A DNA stretch of 33,946 bases from a virus. A program made the translations under genes and the position numbers. How positions within the stretch are numbered: the first letter of the stretch is position 1; each line of letters opens with the position of its first letter. Of this stretch, positions 15,018 through 22,689 are shown one piece after another. The notes below the pieces were generated by a model that had not been told where the DNA came from, ran no database searches, and worked only from the letters and a program-made list of their open reading frames with translations. The stretch spans positions 1 to 33,946 of IMG/VR virus record IMGVR_UViG_3300037069_001770; one strand, written 5' to 3'.

Positions 15018-17555
15018 GTGGCTGACGACGAAGTCCATGTGCATGCGTCCATGGACGGCGACGTGTCCGAGGCGTTGCACCGCACCACTGAGGCGGCCGG
15101 GGAGACCGAACACGAGCTGGGCAAGTTGGGGCGCACCGGTGAGCGGGCCGGTGAAGAACTTGACCGGGGGATGGAGAAGTCCAAGCGGGGCACCGATCGT
15201 GCCCGTGACGCGTTGGGGCGGTTCATTCCGACGGCGAACGCGGCCGGTAATGCCGCCGCGACGTCGGGGGCGAAGGCTGCGGCGGCCAGTGTCGGTTACA
15301 CGAAGCTGGCGAGCGCGGTGGGTAAGGCGAACAACGCCAGCGGCACGTCGGGTAAGAACGCGAAGGCGAACGCCACGGGGTTGTCGCTGTGGGCGAAGAA
15401 CGCGGAGAAGGCGGCTAAGGCCACCGGTGGTCTCCACGCCATGATGATGCTGATCAAGTGGGGGACGATCCTCACCGGTGGTCAAGCCGTCGTCGGCATG
15501 CTGGTGTCCCTGGGTTCCGGGGCAATGATGGCCGTCGGTCACATGGGGCCGCTGGTGGGGGTCGCCGGGGCGTTGGGTCCAGCGTTTTTCCTCGCCGCCG
15601 CTGGCATGGCCCTGATGAAGATCAGCGGCAAGGACATCGGGGCGCTGCTGCGTCCGTTGACCAATGACTTCCGTGCGATGCGCATGGAGATCTCTCAGTC
15701 GATGGTGCCCGGCTTTCAGGCGTTCAACCGGGAGATCCACGACCGGCTGATGCCGACCCTGCACGCCGGGCTGGTGGGACTGTCCGGTGCTTTCGGTGCG
15801 GCGGTCGCCCATGTCGGCGACATGGTCTCCCAAGGCCGACAGGTCAGTCAGATCGGTGTCATGTTCGCCGGGGTCACCCCTCTGGTGGGGCTGATGGGCA
15901 ACTCCCTGGGCCACGTGCTGACGACCCTGCTCAACCTGGCTGTCGCCGCGCTGCCCATGACGACGTCGATGGCTCAAGGGCTCGACCGGGTCACCACCCG
16001 ACTGGACGCGTGGTCGAAACGCATGACCGACTCCGGCAAGGCGCAGGCATTCATGAGTCGGGCGTGGAATCAGCTCAAGACCGATGGGCGGATCCTGGCC
16101 GACATCATTGTCGGGCTGTTCCACGTTTTCTCTATCGCCGGGGGCGTGGCCCGCGACCAGCTCGGTGGCGGCATGGAGCACGCGGCGGCGAAGTTCCGGG
16201 ACTGGACGTCTTCCGCTGAGGGTGCTAAACGGATCACGAAGTTCTTCATGGACACGGTGCCCACCCTGCGCGAGACCGGGATGCTGCTGATGGCCATCCT
16301 GCGGGGCATCGGCGGTATCGGCGCCAACCCCAACGTCGCCGCTTTGATCAGGCAGATCCGCACGGAGCTGCTACCGGCCCTGGGGGCGCTGTTCCACAAC
16401 CTGTCCGGGGCGAACACCGGTGGGTTCGGGTCGGCGCTGGTCGGCGCGTTCACCCAGATCGCCCTGGCCTTGTCGAAGATCCCCCTGGGTGGGCTGACCG
16501 ACATCATCAAGGCGATCGGGGCGCTGGCGGGGGTGGTGTTGTGGCTGGTGAACAACGTTCCCGGGCTTGGACCGGCGATCGGTGTCTTCCTGACCCTGTT
16601 CACTGTGTTCGGTGCGGGGGCGAAGGTCACCGGGGTGGTGCTGCGAGCATTCGAGAAGGTCGAGTCGATCGTCAAGTTCGCTAAGGCGACTAGCGCTCTG
16701 GGGCTCGTGCTGAAGTGGGTCGCACCGGTGATCGACACGGTCGGCTGGGCAGTCACCGGGCTAGGTCGGGCGATCGCTTTGGCGTGGGCCACCAGCCCCT
16801 TCGGCGTGATCATTTTGGGGCTCACTTTGCTAGTATTGGCTTTCATCTACGCGTGGAATCACTTCGCATGGTTCCGCGACGGCGTTAAGGCCATCGGCCG
16901 GGCCGTGGTCGACGTGTTCATATGGATCGCCAAAGCCGCCGCAGCCCCGTTCGTGGAGCTGTGGAACATCATCAAGGGCGCCTACAACCTGATCGCCAAA
17001 GGTTGGAATCTCATTCCCTCGATCACCGTGCCAACATGGATCCCCCTGGTGGGTGGCTCCAATTTCACGCTGCCGAAAATGCCACTGCTCGCCGAGGGCG
17101 GGGTGATCCAGTACAGCACGGCGATCGTCGGCGAGCAGGGGCCGGAAGCGCTGGTCAACGGGGGCCGGTTCCTGGGCATGGTCGGCATGAACGGTCCGGA
17201 GCTGCGCACCGACCTACCCCGGGGCGGCTATGTGGTGCCCAACCTCTCGACCCTGAACAAGTTCCCGGTGCTCGCCGACCGGCTACCCGGCTCGGTCGCC
17301 GACGCCGTGGCTGGTGCACTACCGGGCTACGGGGCACTACTCGGTCGGAGTAACAGTGCCCCGTCGGGATCGGGCGTGCACGTCAACGTCGACACAGGCT
17401 CGGACGCGGTGGTCGACGCGATCCGCGACCTGACGGTCGCCGTGATGGCCTCCAATCGTCGGCCACCGGAGCCGGTAGCGACGGTGTCGGCTGGTGGGGA
17501 GCGGTTGGCCGCGCTGTCAGAACGCTACCGTTACAGCTCACCCAGGAGACCGTGA
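15018..17555 (+). CDS. Tape measure protein
   Basis: An 845-residue protein, the longest in the window. It sets tail length and travels through the tube at infection. The N-terminal 140 residues are charged helices rich in Glu, Lys and Ala. A Gly/Ala/Met-rich hydrophobic region follows, with predicted membrane-compatible helices around residues 145-205 and again in the middle (FLTLFTVFGAGAKVTGVV, VIILGLTLLVLAFIYAW). The C-terminus carries the common tape-measure end AEGGVIQYSTAIVGEQGPEA. The GTG start has GGGAGG seven bases upstream. If length scaling holds (about 0.15 nm per residue), the tail would be around 125 nm. Confidence 0.9.
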   Translation: MADDEVHVHASMDGDVSEALHRTTEAAGETEHELGKLGRTGERAGEELDRGMEKSKRGTDRARDALGRFIPTANAAGNAAATSGAKAAAASVGYTKLASAVGKANNASGTSGKNAKANATGLSLWAKNAEKAAKATGGLHAMMMLIKWGTILTGGQAVVGMLVSLGSGAMMAVGHMGPLVGVAGALGPAFFLAAAGMALMKISGKDIGALLRPLTNDFRAMRMEISQSMVPGFQAFNREIHDRLMPTLHAGLVGLSGAFGAAVAHVGDMVSQGRQVSQIGVMFAGVTPLVGLMGNSLGHVLTTLLNLAVAALPMTTSMAQGLDRVTTRLDAWSKRMTDSGKAQAFMSRAWNQLKTDGRILADIIVGLFHVFSIAGGVARDQLGGGMEHAAAKFRDWTSSAEGAKRITKFFMDTVPTLRETGMLLMAILRGIGGIGANPNVAALIRQIRTELLPALGALFHNLSGANTGGFGSALVGAFTQIALALSKIPLGGLTDIIKAIGALAGVVLWLVNNVPGLGPAIGVFLTLFTVFGAGAKVTGVVLRAFEKVESIVKFAKATSALGLVLKWVAPVIDTVGWAVTGLGRAIALAWATSPFGVIILGLTLLVLAFIYAWNHFAWFRDGVKAIGRAVVDVFIWIAKAAAAPFVELWNIIKGAYNLIAKGWNLIPSITVPTWIPLVGGSNFTLPKMPLLAEGGVIQYSTAIVGEQGPEALVNGGRFLGMVGMNGPELRTDLPRGGYVVPNLSTLNKFPVLADRLPGSVADAVAGALPGYGALLGRSNSAPSGSGVHVNVDTGSDAVVDAIRDLTVAVMASNRRPPEPVATVSAGGERLAALSERYRYSSPRRP

Positions 17556-18262
17556 TGACACTGGTCGTGATCCGTGACCCGGTGAGCGGGGTGAGCTTCA
17601 CCGGTGTGCCCGGACGACGGGCCTATTTGGTGACAGAAGACGGTGCGGAGTCGTTCAGTTTCGATTTCGCGCCTCCGGTAATCGAGTATGGGCTGCTTGA
17701 GCAGGACTGGGTTCAGGTTGAGCGGGTGGGTCTGGTGCCGCTGCTGGTACGCAAAGCCGACAAACTGGAAACGATCAAGTTCTCGGTCAATTTGGGCGGC
17801 AAAGGCGGCGACTTCTTCGCCGATCAGGGATTGCACATCGCCGCGCTGCGCCGGGTGGCGAAATCCCGGGCGCGGGTCATGATGCGCTACTCCAGTCACG
17901 AGGCCGGGCTATGGCGGATCACCGCGTGCTCGATCTCCTCAGTCCTGCGCGACCCCGCCACCAGCGAGATCATCCGGGCCACCGCCGAGATCACCATGAC
18001 CCGCGCCAGCGAGACCGCGTTCGCCACCGGGCCGGTGTCAGCCCCCGCCTCACCGCAACCCCAACCGGCGCCCGCGTCGGCGGCGGCGTCAGTCACACCA
18101 GCACGGACCTACACCGTGGTGGCCGGAGACACCCTATGGGGGATCGCCCAACGCTTCTACAACAACGGGGCACGCTGGCCGGTCATCTTCGACGCCAACC
18201 GCGCCAAAGTGGCCAGCCCGTGGACGCTGGCCGTCGGAACACAACTGATCATCCCACCATAG
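17555..18262 (+). CDS. LysM-domain baseplate/tail protein (XkdP/gp53-like)
   Basis: A 235-residue protein following the tape measure, as in PBSX- and P2-like tails. The first 165 residues form a mixed alpha/beta domain (VSFTGVPGRRAYLV, FSVNLGGKGGDFFADQG). A Pro/Ala-rich linker joins it to a C-terminal LysM domain (about 186-235, starting YTVVAGDTLWGIAQRFY, ending with LIIPP). In such phages the protein binds the hub and the tape-measure end, and LysM can bind peptidoglycan. ATG 17555 overlaps the previous stop and has AGGAG six bases upstream; GTG 17552 is a possible alternative. Confidence 0.85.
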   Translation: MTLVVIRDPVSGVSFTGVPGRRAYLVTEDGAESFSFDFAPPVIEYGLLEQDWVQVERVGLVPLLVRKADKLETIKFSVNLGGKGGDFFADQGLHIAALRRVAKSRARVMMRYSSHEAGLWRITACSISSVLRDPATSEIIRATAEITMTRASETAFATGPVSAPASPQPQPAPASAAASVTPARTYTVVAGDTLWGIAQRFYNNGARWPVIFDANRAKVASPWTLAVGTQLIIPP

Positions 18263-18271
18263 GAGGTCGTC

Positions 18272-18454
18272 ATGCCCTGGTACAACGGTTTAGGAATGCT
18301 GATCGTCGGCGTTATTCTCTGGGTGATCAGTAGCCTTTTCCCGCCCCCGATCAGCACCTTGTGCTACGTGATCGGAATCATCCTGGTCGTGGTCGGTCTG
18401 ATCCTGCTCGTGCTCGGCCTGATCCGAGGACCAGGGCCATTCACTCGGGTGTGA
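18272..18454 (+). CDS. Small two-helix membrane protein
   Basis: A 60-residue protein with an excellent ribosome site (AGGAGG) upstream. Two hydrophobic helices are visible: one around LGMLIVGVILWVISSLF, then a loop with PPP, and one around YVIGIILVVVGLILLVLGLI. A short basic tail follows. Family unknown. It sits within baseplate genes, away from the lysin, so it is not an obvious holin. A long leftward frame runs through the same DNA on the opposite strand. Confidence 0.7.
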   Translation: MPWYNGLGMLIVGVILWVISSLFPPPISTLCYVIGIILVVVGLILLVLGLIRGPGPFTRV

Positions 18455-18649
18455 CCGAGTCACGATCTGGAATGTCGCGGGCAGTTTGCGGTGGCGACCC
18501 GGCTTATTCTCACCATTGACTCTGGCCACCCACGCCGGGGGCAACTCGATAGGTACGGTCACGGCCACTTTCGACGGTGCCCCCCGGCGCAAAGGAAACC
18601 GGGGCAGTCGGGCGACCAGCGCACCCAGGCCACCACAAACGTTAATCAT
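18290..18649 (-). CDS. Doubtful leftward frame with antisense overlap
   Basis: 119 codons. The first 70 or so look like a protein, with SKVAVTVPIELPPAWVARVN in a credible composition. The ATG overlaps the stop of the upstream leftward gene by eight bases. The last 50 codons are an Asp/His/Gln-rich string that mirrors the hydrophobic codons of the rightward membrane gene, as expected of a shadow. The N-terminal part may be real with an unusual end, or the whole frame may be spurious. Confidence 0.35.
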   Translation of the reverse strand: MINVCGGLGALVARLPRFPLRRGAPSKVAVTVPIELPPAWVARVNGENKPGRHRKLPATFQIVTRSHPSEWPWSSDQAEHEQDQTDHDQDDSDHVAQGADRGREKATDHPENNADDQHS

Positions 18650-18800
18650 CGTGGCCCCGCTGTCGGGGAATCGTCGCGTAGGCGGGCGGATCAACGGGGG
18701 CGTCGAGGCGCCCGTGGTACCCGTAGAACGTTTCGGCCACGACGAGATCGGCCAATTCTTGGGGCAGGACTGTACGGGGCGTGTCATCACAGGGGTTCAT
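18642..18800 (-). CDS. Small leftward protein of 52 residues
   Basis: A short frame beginning MNPCDDTPRTVLPQELADLV and continuing with ETFYGYHGRLDAPVDPPAYA. Composition is protein-like, and no long rightward gene occupies the same DNA. A TACTCT -10-like hexamer lies 20 bases upstream (plus-strand 18821-18826). The ribosome site is weak. Family unknown. With its neighbour it forms a small leftward cassette within a rightward structural operon. Confidence 0.5.
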   Translation of the reverse strand: MNPCDDTPRTVLPQELADLVVAETFYGYHGRLDAPVDPPAYATIPRQRGHDD

Positions 18801-18885
18801 TCTCGAATGTGACCATGCCAAGAGTAACGAGGCAATCACCTACAGGTGCCCCCTGTCGCCACGCTGCGTGACCGTCTGCGCGGCG

Positions 18886-18908
18886 CCCGGGTGTCGCAAG
18901 CACCCGGG
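18886..18908. other. Inverted repeat in the leader between the leftward pair and the hub gene
   Basis: CCCGGGTG pairs perfectly with CACCCGGG around a 7-base loop. It is followed by TAGGGT (18922-18927), a possible -10 for the rightward hub gene, though no -35 is seen. It could be a terminator for readthrough in either direction or an operator. The rest of this roughly 190-base gap shows nothing else I can support. Confidence 0.4.
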
Positions 18909-18995
18909 GTCGATCTCTGCGTAGGGTACCACCGACCGTGATCTCCCCCGGCCCGTTCGGGCCCTGGAGCAAAGTCGGGAGGTGACGAAGGAACA

Positions 18996-19184
18996 ATGCC
19001 CGCAGGCTCCATTCGCCTCACTGGCCCGCAGGTCGCCCAGTTGGTCGTCGAGGCCAACTTCCCGCCGACCGATCGAGTAACGATGGTTGCTATTGCTAAA
19101 GCTGAGTCCAGTTGGACCGTAGACGCCGTGAACACGGCCAACACCAACGGAACAGTCGACAGGGGATTGTTCCAGAGACCCTAG
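18996..19184 (+). CDS. Baseplate hub lysin, N-terminal fragment (transglycosylase start)
   Basis: 62 residues ending at an amber codon. It begins the lytic transglycosylase fold: RVTMVAIAKAESSW holds the likely catalytic Glu37. NTANTNGTVDRGLFQ follows, where the family continues with I-N-S. Here the frame reads R-P-stop, and the expected I-N-S starts immediately after the TAG in the same frame. The fragment is therefore the first part of a longer hub protein (next entry), separated by a 9-base insertion. The ATG has a GAAGGA ribosome site. On its own it lacks most of the domain and should not fold as an enzyme. Confidence 0.75.
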   Translation: MPAGSIRLTGPQVAQLVVEANFPPTDRVTMVAIAKAESSWTVDAVNTANTNGTVDRGLFQRP

Positions 19185-19193
19185 ATCAACTCG

Positions 19194-20870
19194 GTGCACT
19201 CGCAATACAATGCGCAGCAGCTTCTTTCCGACCCCCGATACAACACCAAGGCCGCGAAAGACATTTACGACTCTCAAGGTCTGAAAGCGTGGTCGACCTA
19301 TAACGCCGGGGCGCATACCCCCTACATGGCCGAATCCGCCCAGGCGTTGGCCAACGCCGGGGGACTCACCGGCCTGCCCCCCGTGCCCGGCTCGGACCCC
19401 GCGAGCCAAACCGTGGTCTACGGTCCGCTCGGCGGGGAGGAGGTGCGCGCAGGCAAAGCGTTCCCCCTGGAGTTCAACACCCCCACCGCCGACGGGTCGA
19501 TCGGGATCATCCGCATCATGGGCACCCAGATCGCCGACAGCATCGGCCTGAAAATCATCGGGTCGCCCACCTTTCGGGCCGCCATGGATCAAGTCCCGCA
19601 CATCACCTTCAGTGTCATCGACCCCGGCTACACCAACGCCAGCAAGAAACTGTTCACCCCCGGCAATCTCGTGACCTGGCGCGACGCGTCCCTGCGCACC
19701 GACACCGTGTCTTACGTGCCCGGCGAGCACGGGCAAGGCCAGGCCGACGTCACCGCCGAAGACGACATCGTCCACGCCCTGAAGCAATTACGCGGACCGC
19801 ACACCGCCAGCAACATCGACGCCGTGACGTGGCTGTTTCAGGAGATCTCCACGGTCGGGTTCGATCCGACGAAGTTCCTGCTCGGCGAGTCGGTGCCCAC
19901 CCAAACCACCATCGCCCGCGACATTTGGGATCCGTCCATGGGGGTGGTCGCCGACACTGAGTTCCCGTCGGCGTGGACGACCATCGTGCGCCTGGCCCGC
20001 GAGCTGGGCAAGTGGGTGTTCGTCTCCGGGCGCCGGATCATTTTCGGTTCCGCGCAGTTCGCGATGGCCTGGGCAGCCGCCACGCCGGTGCGCATCGGCT
20101 GGGACGGCGCCCCGCCGACGGAGTCGTTCATCACCATGCCCACCACGGTGCGCGCCACCATCGCCGACCGGGTGCAAACGTTGCAGGTTAAGGGGCGAGT
20201 GCCGCACGCCCGCGCAGCACTGTTCCGTCCCGGTGTCCCGGTGGACGTCTACGGGATCCTCGGCATCGACAACACCCCGTCGATCAATAAGCCCAACACT
20301 TTCGCGGCCCCGATTCGCATGGTCGTCTCCGATCTCGAACACGTGCTGGCCACTGACACCGACGGCGCCGACGTGACCCTGATCGAGCCGGTCAACCCCA
20401 TTCCGCAACCCCCCGGGCAGACGAACAACCCCAACGCCCCCGGTGGTCCCGGTGGGGCGGTCGGGGTGACCGGTGGCGGTGCTGACGGACAGGTGGAGAC
20501 GTTCGTGCGCAACGCCCTGCAAGAGACCGGCAAGACCTACGTTTACGGCGCCACCCCGGCCGCGTCGGACCCCAACCCGCGCGCTTTCGACTGCTCGTCG
20601 CTGGTGCAGTGGGCGGCGACGCGGGCCGGGATTCTGGGTTGCCCGCGCACGTCAGAGCAGCAAATCGCCTGGTGTGACCAGATCAGTGTGCCGACGGCAA
20701 TCAACACTCGGGGGGCGCTGCTGCACCAGCCTGGGCACATCGCCATCTCGCTCGGCAACGGACGCACGATCGAAGCCAGCCAGGACGGGGTTCCGGTGGG
20801 GCAGCTCAACGCCACCGGTCGCAAATGGGACCTGGGCGGCAAGCTCAAAGGTGCGAAGGGCTACCTGTGA
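19194..20870 (+). CDS. Baseplate hub protein with transglycosylase remainder and C-terminal NlpC/P60 domain
   Basis: 558 residues from the first in-frame GTG; the frame is open from just after the amber at 19182-19184. The opening segment completes the transglycosylase domain (HSQYNAQQLLSDPRYN, ending KAWSTYNAG). The central 300 residues form a hub domain like XkdQ or gp27 (SQTVVYGPLGGEEVRAGKAF, VLTWRD-type LVTWRDASL, long beta blocks). A Pro/Gly linker leads to an NlpC/P60 peptidase, with Cys467 in FDCSSLVQWAA and His515 in PGHIAISLGNG. The intact protein would open the cell wall during injection. The stop overlaps the next gene's GTG. Confidence 0.85.
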   Translation: MHSQYNAQQLLSDPRYNTKAAKDIYDSQGLKAWSTYNAGAHTPYMAESAQALANAGGLTGLPPVPGSDPASQTVVYGPLGGEEVRAGKAFPLEFNTPTADGSIGIIRIMGTQIADSIGLKIIGSPTFRAAMDQVPHITFSVIDPGYTNASKKLFTPGNLVTWRDASLRTDTVSYVPGEHGQGQADVTAEDDIVHALKQLRGPHTASNIDAVTWLFQEISTVGFDPTKFLLGESVPTQTTIARDIWDPSMGVVADTEFPSAWTTIVRLARELGKWVFVSGRRIIFGSAQFAMAWAAATPVRIGWDGAPPTESFITMPTTVRATIADRVQTLQVKGRVPHARAALFRPGVPVDVYGILGIDNTPSINKPNTFAAPIRMVVSDLEHVLATDTDGADVTLIEPVNPIPQPPGQTNNPNAPGGPGGAVGVTGGGADGQVETFVRNALQETGKTYVYGATPAASDPNPRAFDCSSLVQWAATRAGILGCPRTSEQQIAWCDQISVPTAINTRGALLHQPGHIAISLGNGRTIEASQDGVPVGQLNATGRKWDLGGKLKGAKGYL

Positions 20871-21853
20871 GCATGCAACTGGCCGACTTCGGCACCCTGC
20901 ACCGGGCGATCGTCAACTCGGTCACCGCCAACGGGGTCATCGTGGAGATCCCCACGTTGGCGCCCAACGCCCCGTGGGGGCCGATACCGACCTGCGTACC
21001 AAACTTGGCCCCCGGCGAAGCGGTGGTTTGTGCGCAGATCTCCACCTCCCGCGACACTCTGATCATTGTGGGCCGGGTGCCGGGCCGGGCGCCGACGATC
21101 GCCGAGATCGCCACCCTGGCCACCACATTGACGAACATTCAGAACGCGGCGACCGCGCTGACCGGGCGAGTAACCACCACTGAGACCAACATCGCGACCA
21201 ACACCGCCGCGATCACCGCGTTGCAGGGCCGGGCGACCACCGATGAAACGAACATCACCACCAACACCACGGCGATCGCCGCGCACGGCACGCGTTTGAC
21301 CACCGATGAAACGAATATCACCACCAACACCACGGCGATCGCCGCTGCGAACACCGCCGCGACCGCTCTGGCTGCGCGGGTGACCACTTTGGAGGACACC
21401 ACGCGGATCGGGGCGACCCGGTATGTCTTCCAGGCCGCTGACACGGCGGGGATCACCAACCAAACAACTCCGCAGGCGACGAGTCTGACGTTGCCGGTAC
21501 TGGCGGGCGCGACGTACGAGTGGGAGGCGCTGATCATTGTCAACGCCCAGCCCGCCGCCAACTGCAAGATCACTTTCGCGGTGCCGACGGGCACGGCCGT
21601 GCCCCGTGTCGCACCGTGGTTCTCCGGCGATCCGGCAGGCAACGCCGCGATCTGGCACGACGTATTCGACGGCTCCACCTACGTCATGGGCGGCAAGACC
21701 GGTGGCGGCATGATGTCGTCACGCCCATGCGGTGGGATCATCATCGGCACCACCGCTGGCAACTTCGCCATCCAGTACAGCCAGAACGTCTCCGACCCGT
21801 CGAGTGTCGTATTCAACGCCGGGTCGAAACTGAAAATGACCCGGGTCGCTTGA
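20867..21853 (+). CDS. Baseplate spike or short fibre with coiled-coil repeats
   Basis: A 328-residue protein. The N-terminal 80 residues form an OB-like beta domain (HRAIVNSVTANGVIVEIPTL, DTLIIVGRVPG) resembling the gpV/gp5 spike base. Residues about 95-180 are heptad-like repeats of T-DETNITTNTTAIAA type, probably a trimeric coiled coil. The rest is a beta-rich C-terminal domain (YVFQAADTAGITNQTT, then WEALIIVNAQPAANC). Two copies of a 63-base unit lie in the coil. GTG 20867 overlaps the hub stop; ATG 20873 is an alternative. It likely binds the hub and may contact the host surface. Confidence 0.7.
   Translation: MSMQLADFGTLHRAIVNSVTANGVIVEIPTLAPNAPWGPIPTCVPNLAPGEAVVCAQISTSRDTLIIVGRVPGRAPTIAEIATLATTLTNIQNAATALTGRVTTTETNIATNTAAITALQGRATTDETNITTNTTAIAAHGTRLTTDETNITTNTTAIAAANTAATALAARVTTLEDTTRIGATRYVFQAADTAGITNQTTPQATSLTLPVLAGATYEWEALIIVNAQPAANCKITFAVPTGTAVPRVAPWFSGDPAGNAAIWHDVFDGSTYVMGGKTGGGMMSSRPCGGIIIGTTAGNFAIQYSQNVSDPSSVVFNAGSKLKMTRVA
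21241..21346 (+). repeat. Two-copy 63-bp tandem repeat in the spike coiled coil
   Basis: The segment from CGATGAAACGAA through ACGGCGATCGCCGC occurs near 21241-21283 and again at 21304-21346 with almost no change (63-base period). It encodes the DETNITTNTTAIAA unit. A looser copy lies just upstream. Unit number could vary and change coil length. Confidence 0.7.
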
Positions 21854-21938
21854 CGGTGCGTTGTAACGCTGCGGCGCCCAGCGCGATACACCGAGTGTTC
21901 GGCCAGTTCCGGCCAACCCGACCTGAAGGAGAACCACC

Positions 21939-22277
21939 ATGTCCGACGCAACACCATTCGACGCGCCCCTGCCCGCCACGGCCGCGCCCGTCTACATCAC
22001 GCCCGCCACGGCGCCCGCCCCATCGAACGGCCTGGGCGTGTCAGCGCTCGTGCTCGGAATCGTGGGTGTCGTACTAGCTTGGGTGCCGTTCCTGGGTTTC
22101 ATCCTGGGAGTCCTGGCCACCGTATTCGGCGCCGTCGGACTGTCCTACGCCCGCAAAGGTAAGGCCACCAACAAGGGCATGGCGATCGCCGGGCTCGTGC
22201 TGGGCATCATCGCCATCGTGTTCTGGCCGCTGGTCTTAGGCACGATCGTCGCCAGCGTGCCGCCCGTGACCCCCTGA
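21939..22277 (+). CDS. DUF4190-like membrane protein
   Basis: 112 residues: a Pro/Ala-rich cytoplasmic or exposed N-terminus of 35 residues, then two hydrophobic helices. The first carries LVLGIVGVVLAWVPFLGFIL and the second AIAGLVLGIIAIVF. They are linked by GLSYARKGKATNKG, a loop typical of the DUF4190 family, which is very common in actinobacteria. Function is unknown. A GGAGAA ribosome site precedes the ATG, and a strong terminator follows. It has its own end and lies between spike and wedge genes, so it is probably a host-acquired accessory gene. Confidence 0.75.
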   Translation: MSDATPFDAPLPATAAPVYITPATAPAPSNGLGVSALVLGIVGVVLAWVPFLGFILGVLATVFGAVGLSYARKGKATNKGMAIAGLVLGIIAIVFWPLVLGTIVASVPPVTP

Positions 22278-22286
22278 CCCGCTCCG

Positions 22287-22322
22287 CAAACGCCCCACCG
22301 GCACTTCCAGGTGGGGCGTTTG
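22287..22322 (+). terminator. Intrinsic terminator after the DUF4190-like gene
   Basis: A perfect 13-bp stem, CAAACGCCCCACC (22287-22299) and GGTGGGGCGTTTG (22310-22322), has a 10-base loop and a T run at the end of the right arm. It is the clearest terminator in the window. Confidence 0.8.
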
Positions 22323-22368
22323 CGCGCGCCCGCCCGAAGATCACCGCCAGACATGCCAGGATGCCCGC

Positions 22369-22689
22369 GTGGCGGCTGTGTGGGATTTTCCGTTCGGGCT
22401 AGGCCCCGGTGGTGCCGTGGCCGTGGTCGACCAGGACTCCGACAAGGACATCGAGAATCAGATAGCCGCAGCCCTGCTCACCAGACCCGGTGAACGCATC
22501 CAAGCACCCACGTTCGGGATCTCCGACCCGGCGTTCGCCGGATGGGAGGCCCCAGCCCTGGCCCGACACCTGCTCGACTTCGGTCCGCATGTCGACGTGA
22601 CCTCAGTGATCGTGGCCCGGCGTGGCGGGGACGCCCGTGGCGACCGCGAAGAGGTCGCAGTGTCCTGGACTCGGCGGGAGACCGTGTGA
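22369..22689 (+). CDS. gp25-like baseplate wedge protein
   Basis: 106 residues of the GPW/gp25 family (T4 gp25, P2 gpW). The family core can be seen: DQDSDKDIENQIAAALLTRPGER, then a hydrophobic APTFGISDPAF strand and a late VTSVIVARRG strand. It joins tube, sheath and wedge in the baseplate. The next gene encodes baseplate J, the regular partner, and its GTG overlaps this stop. The GTG start lacks a strong ribosome site. Confidence 0.88.
   Translation: MAAVWDFPFGLGPGGAVAVVDQDSDKDIENQIAAALLTRPGERIQAPTFGISDPAFAGWEAPALARHLLDFGPHVDVTSVIVARRGGDARGDREEVAVSWTRRETV

Noticed and set aside
14994-16181. Long leftward open frame of 395 codons
   Set aside because: It lies wholly antisense to the tape measure gene, is rich in His, Arg, Gln and Asp as expected for a shadow of Ala/Gly/Leu codons, and has no ribosome site or neighbours on that strand.
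18787-18996. Leftward frame of 69 codons before the hub gene
   Set aside because: The composition is irregular, it overlaps a better-supported leftward start and contains the inverted repeat region; no ribosome site.
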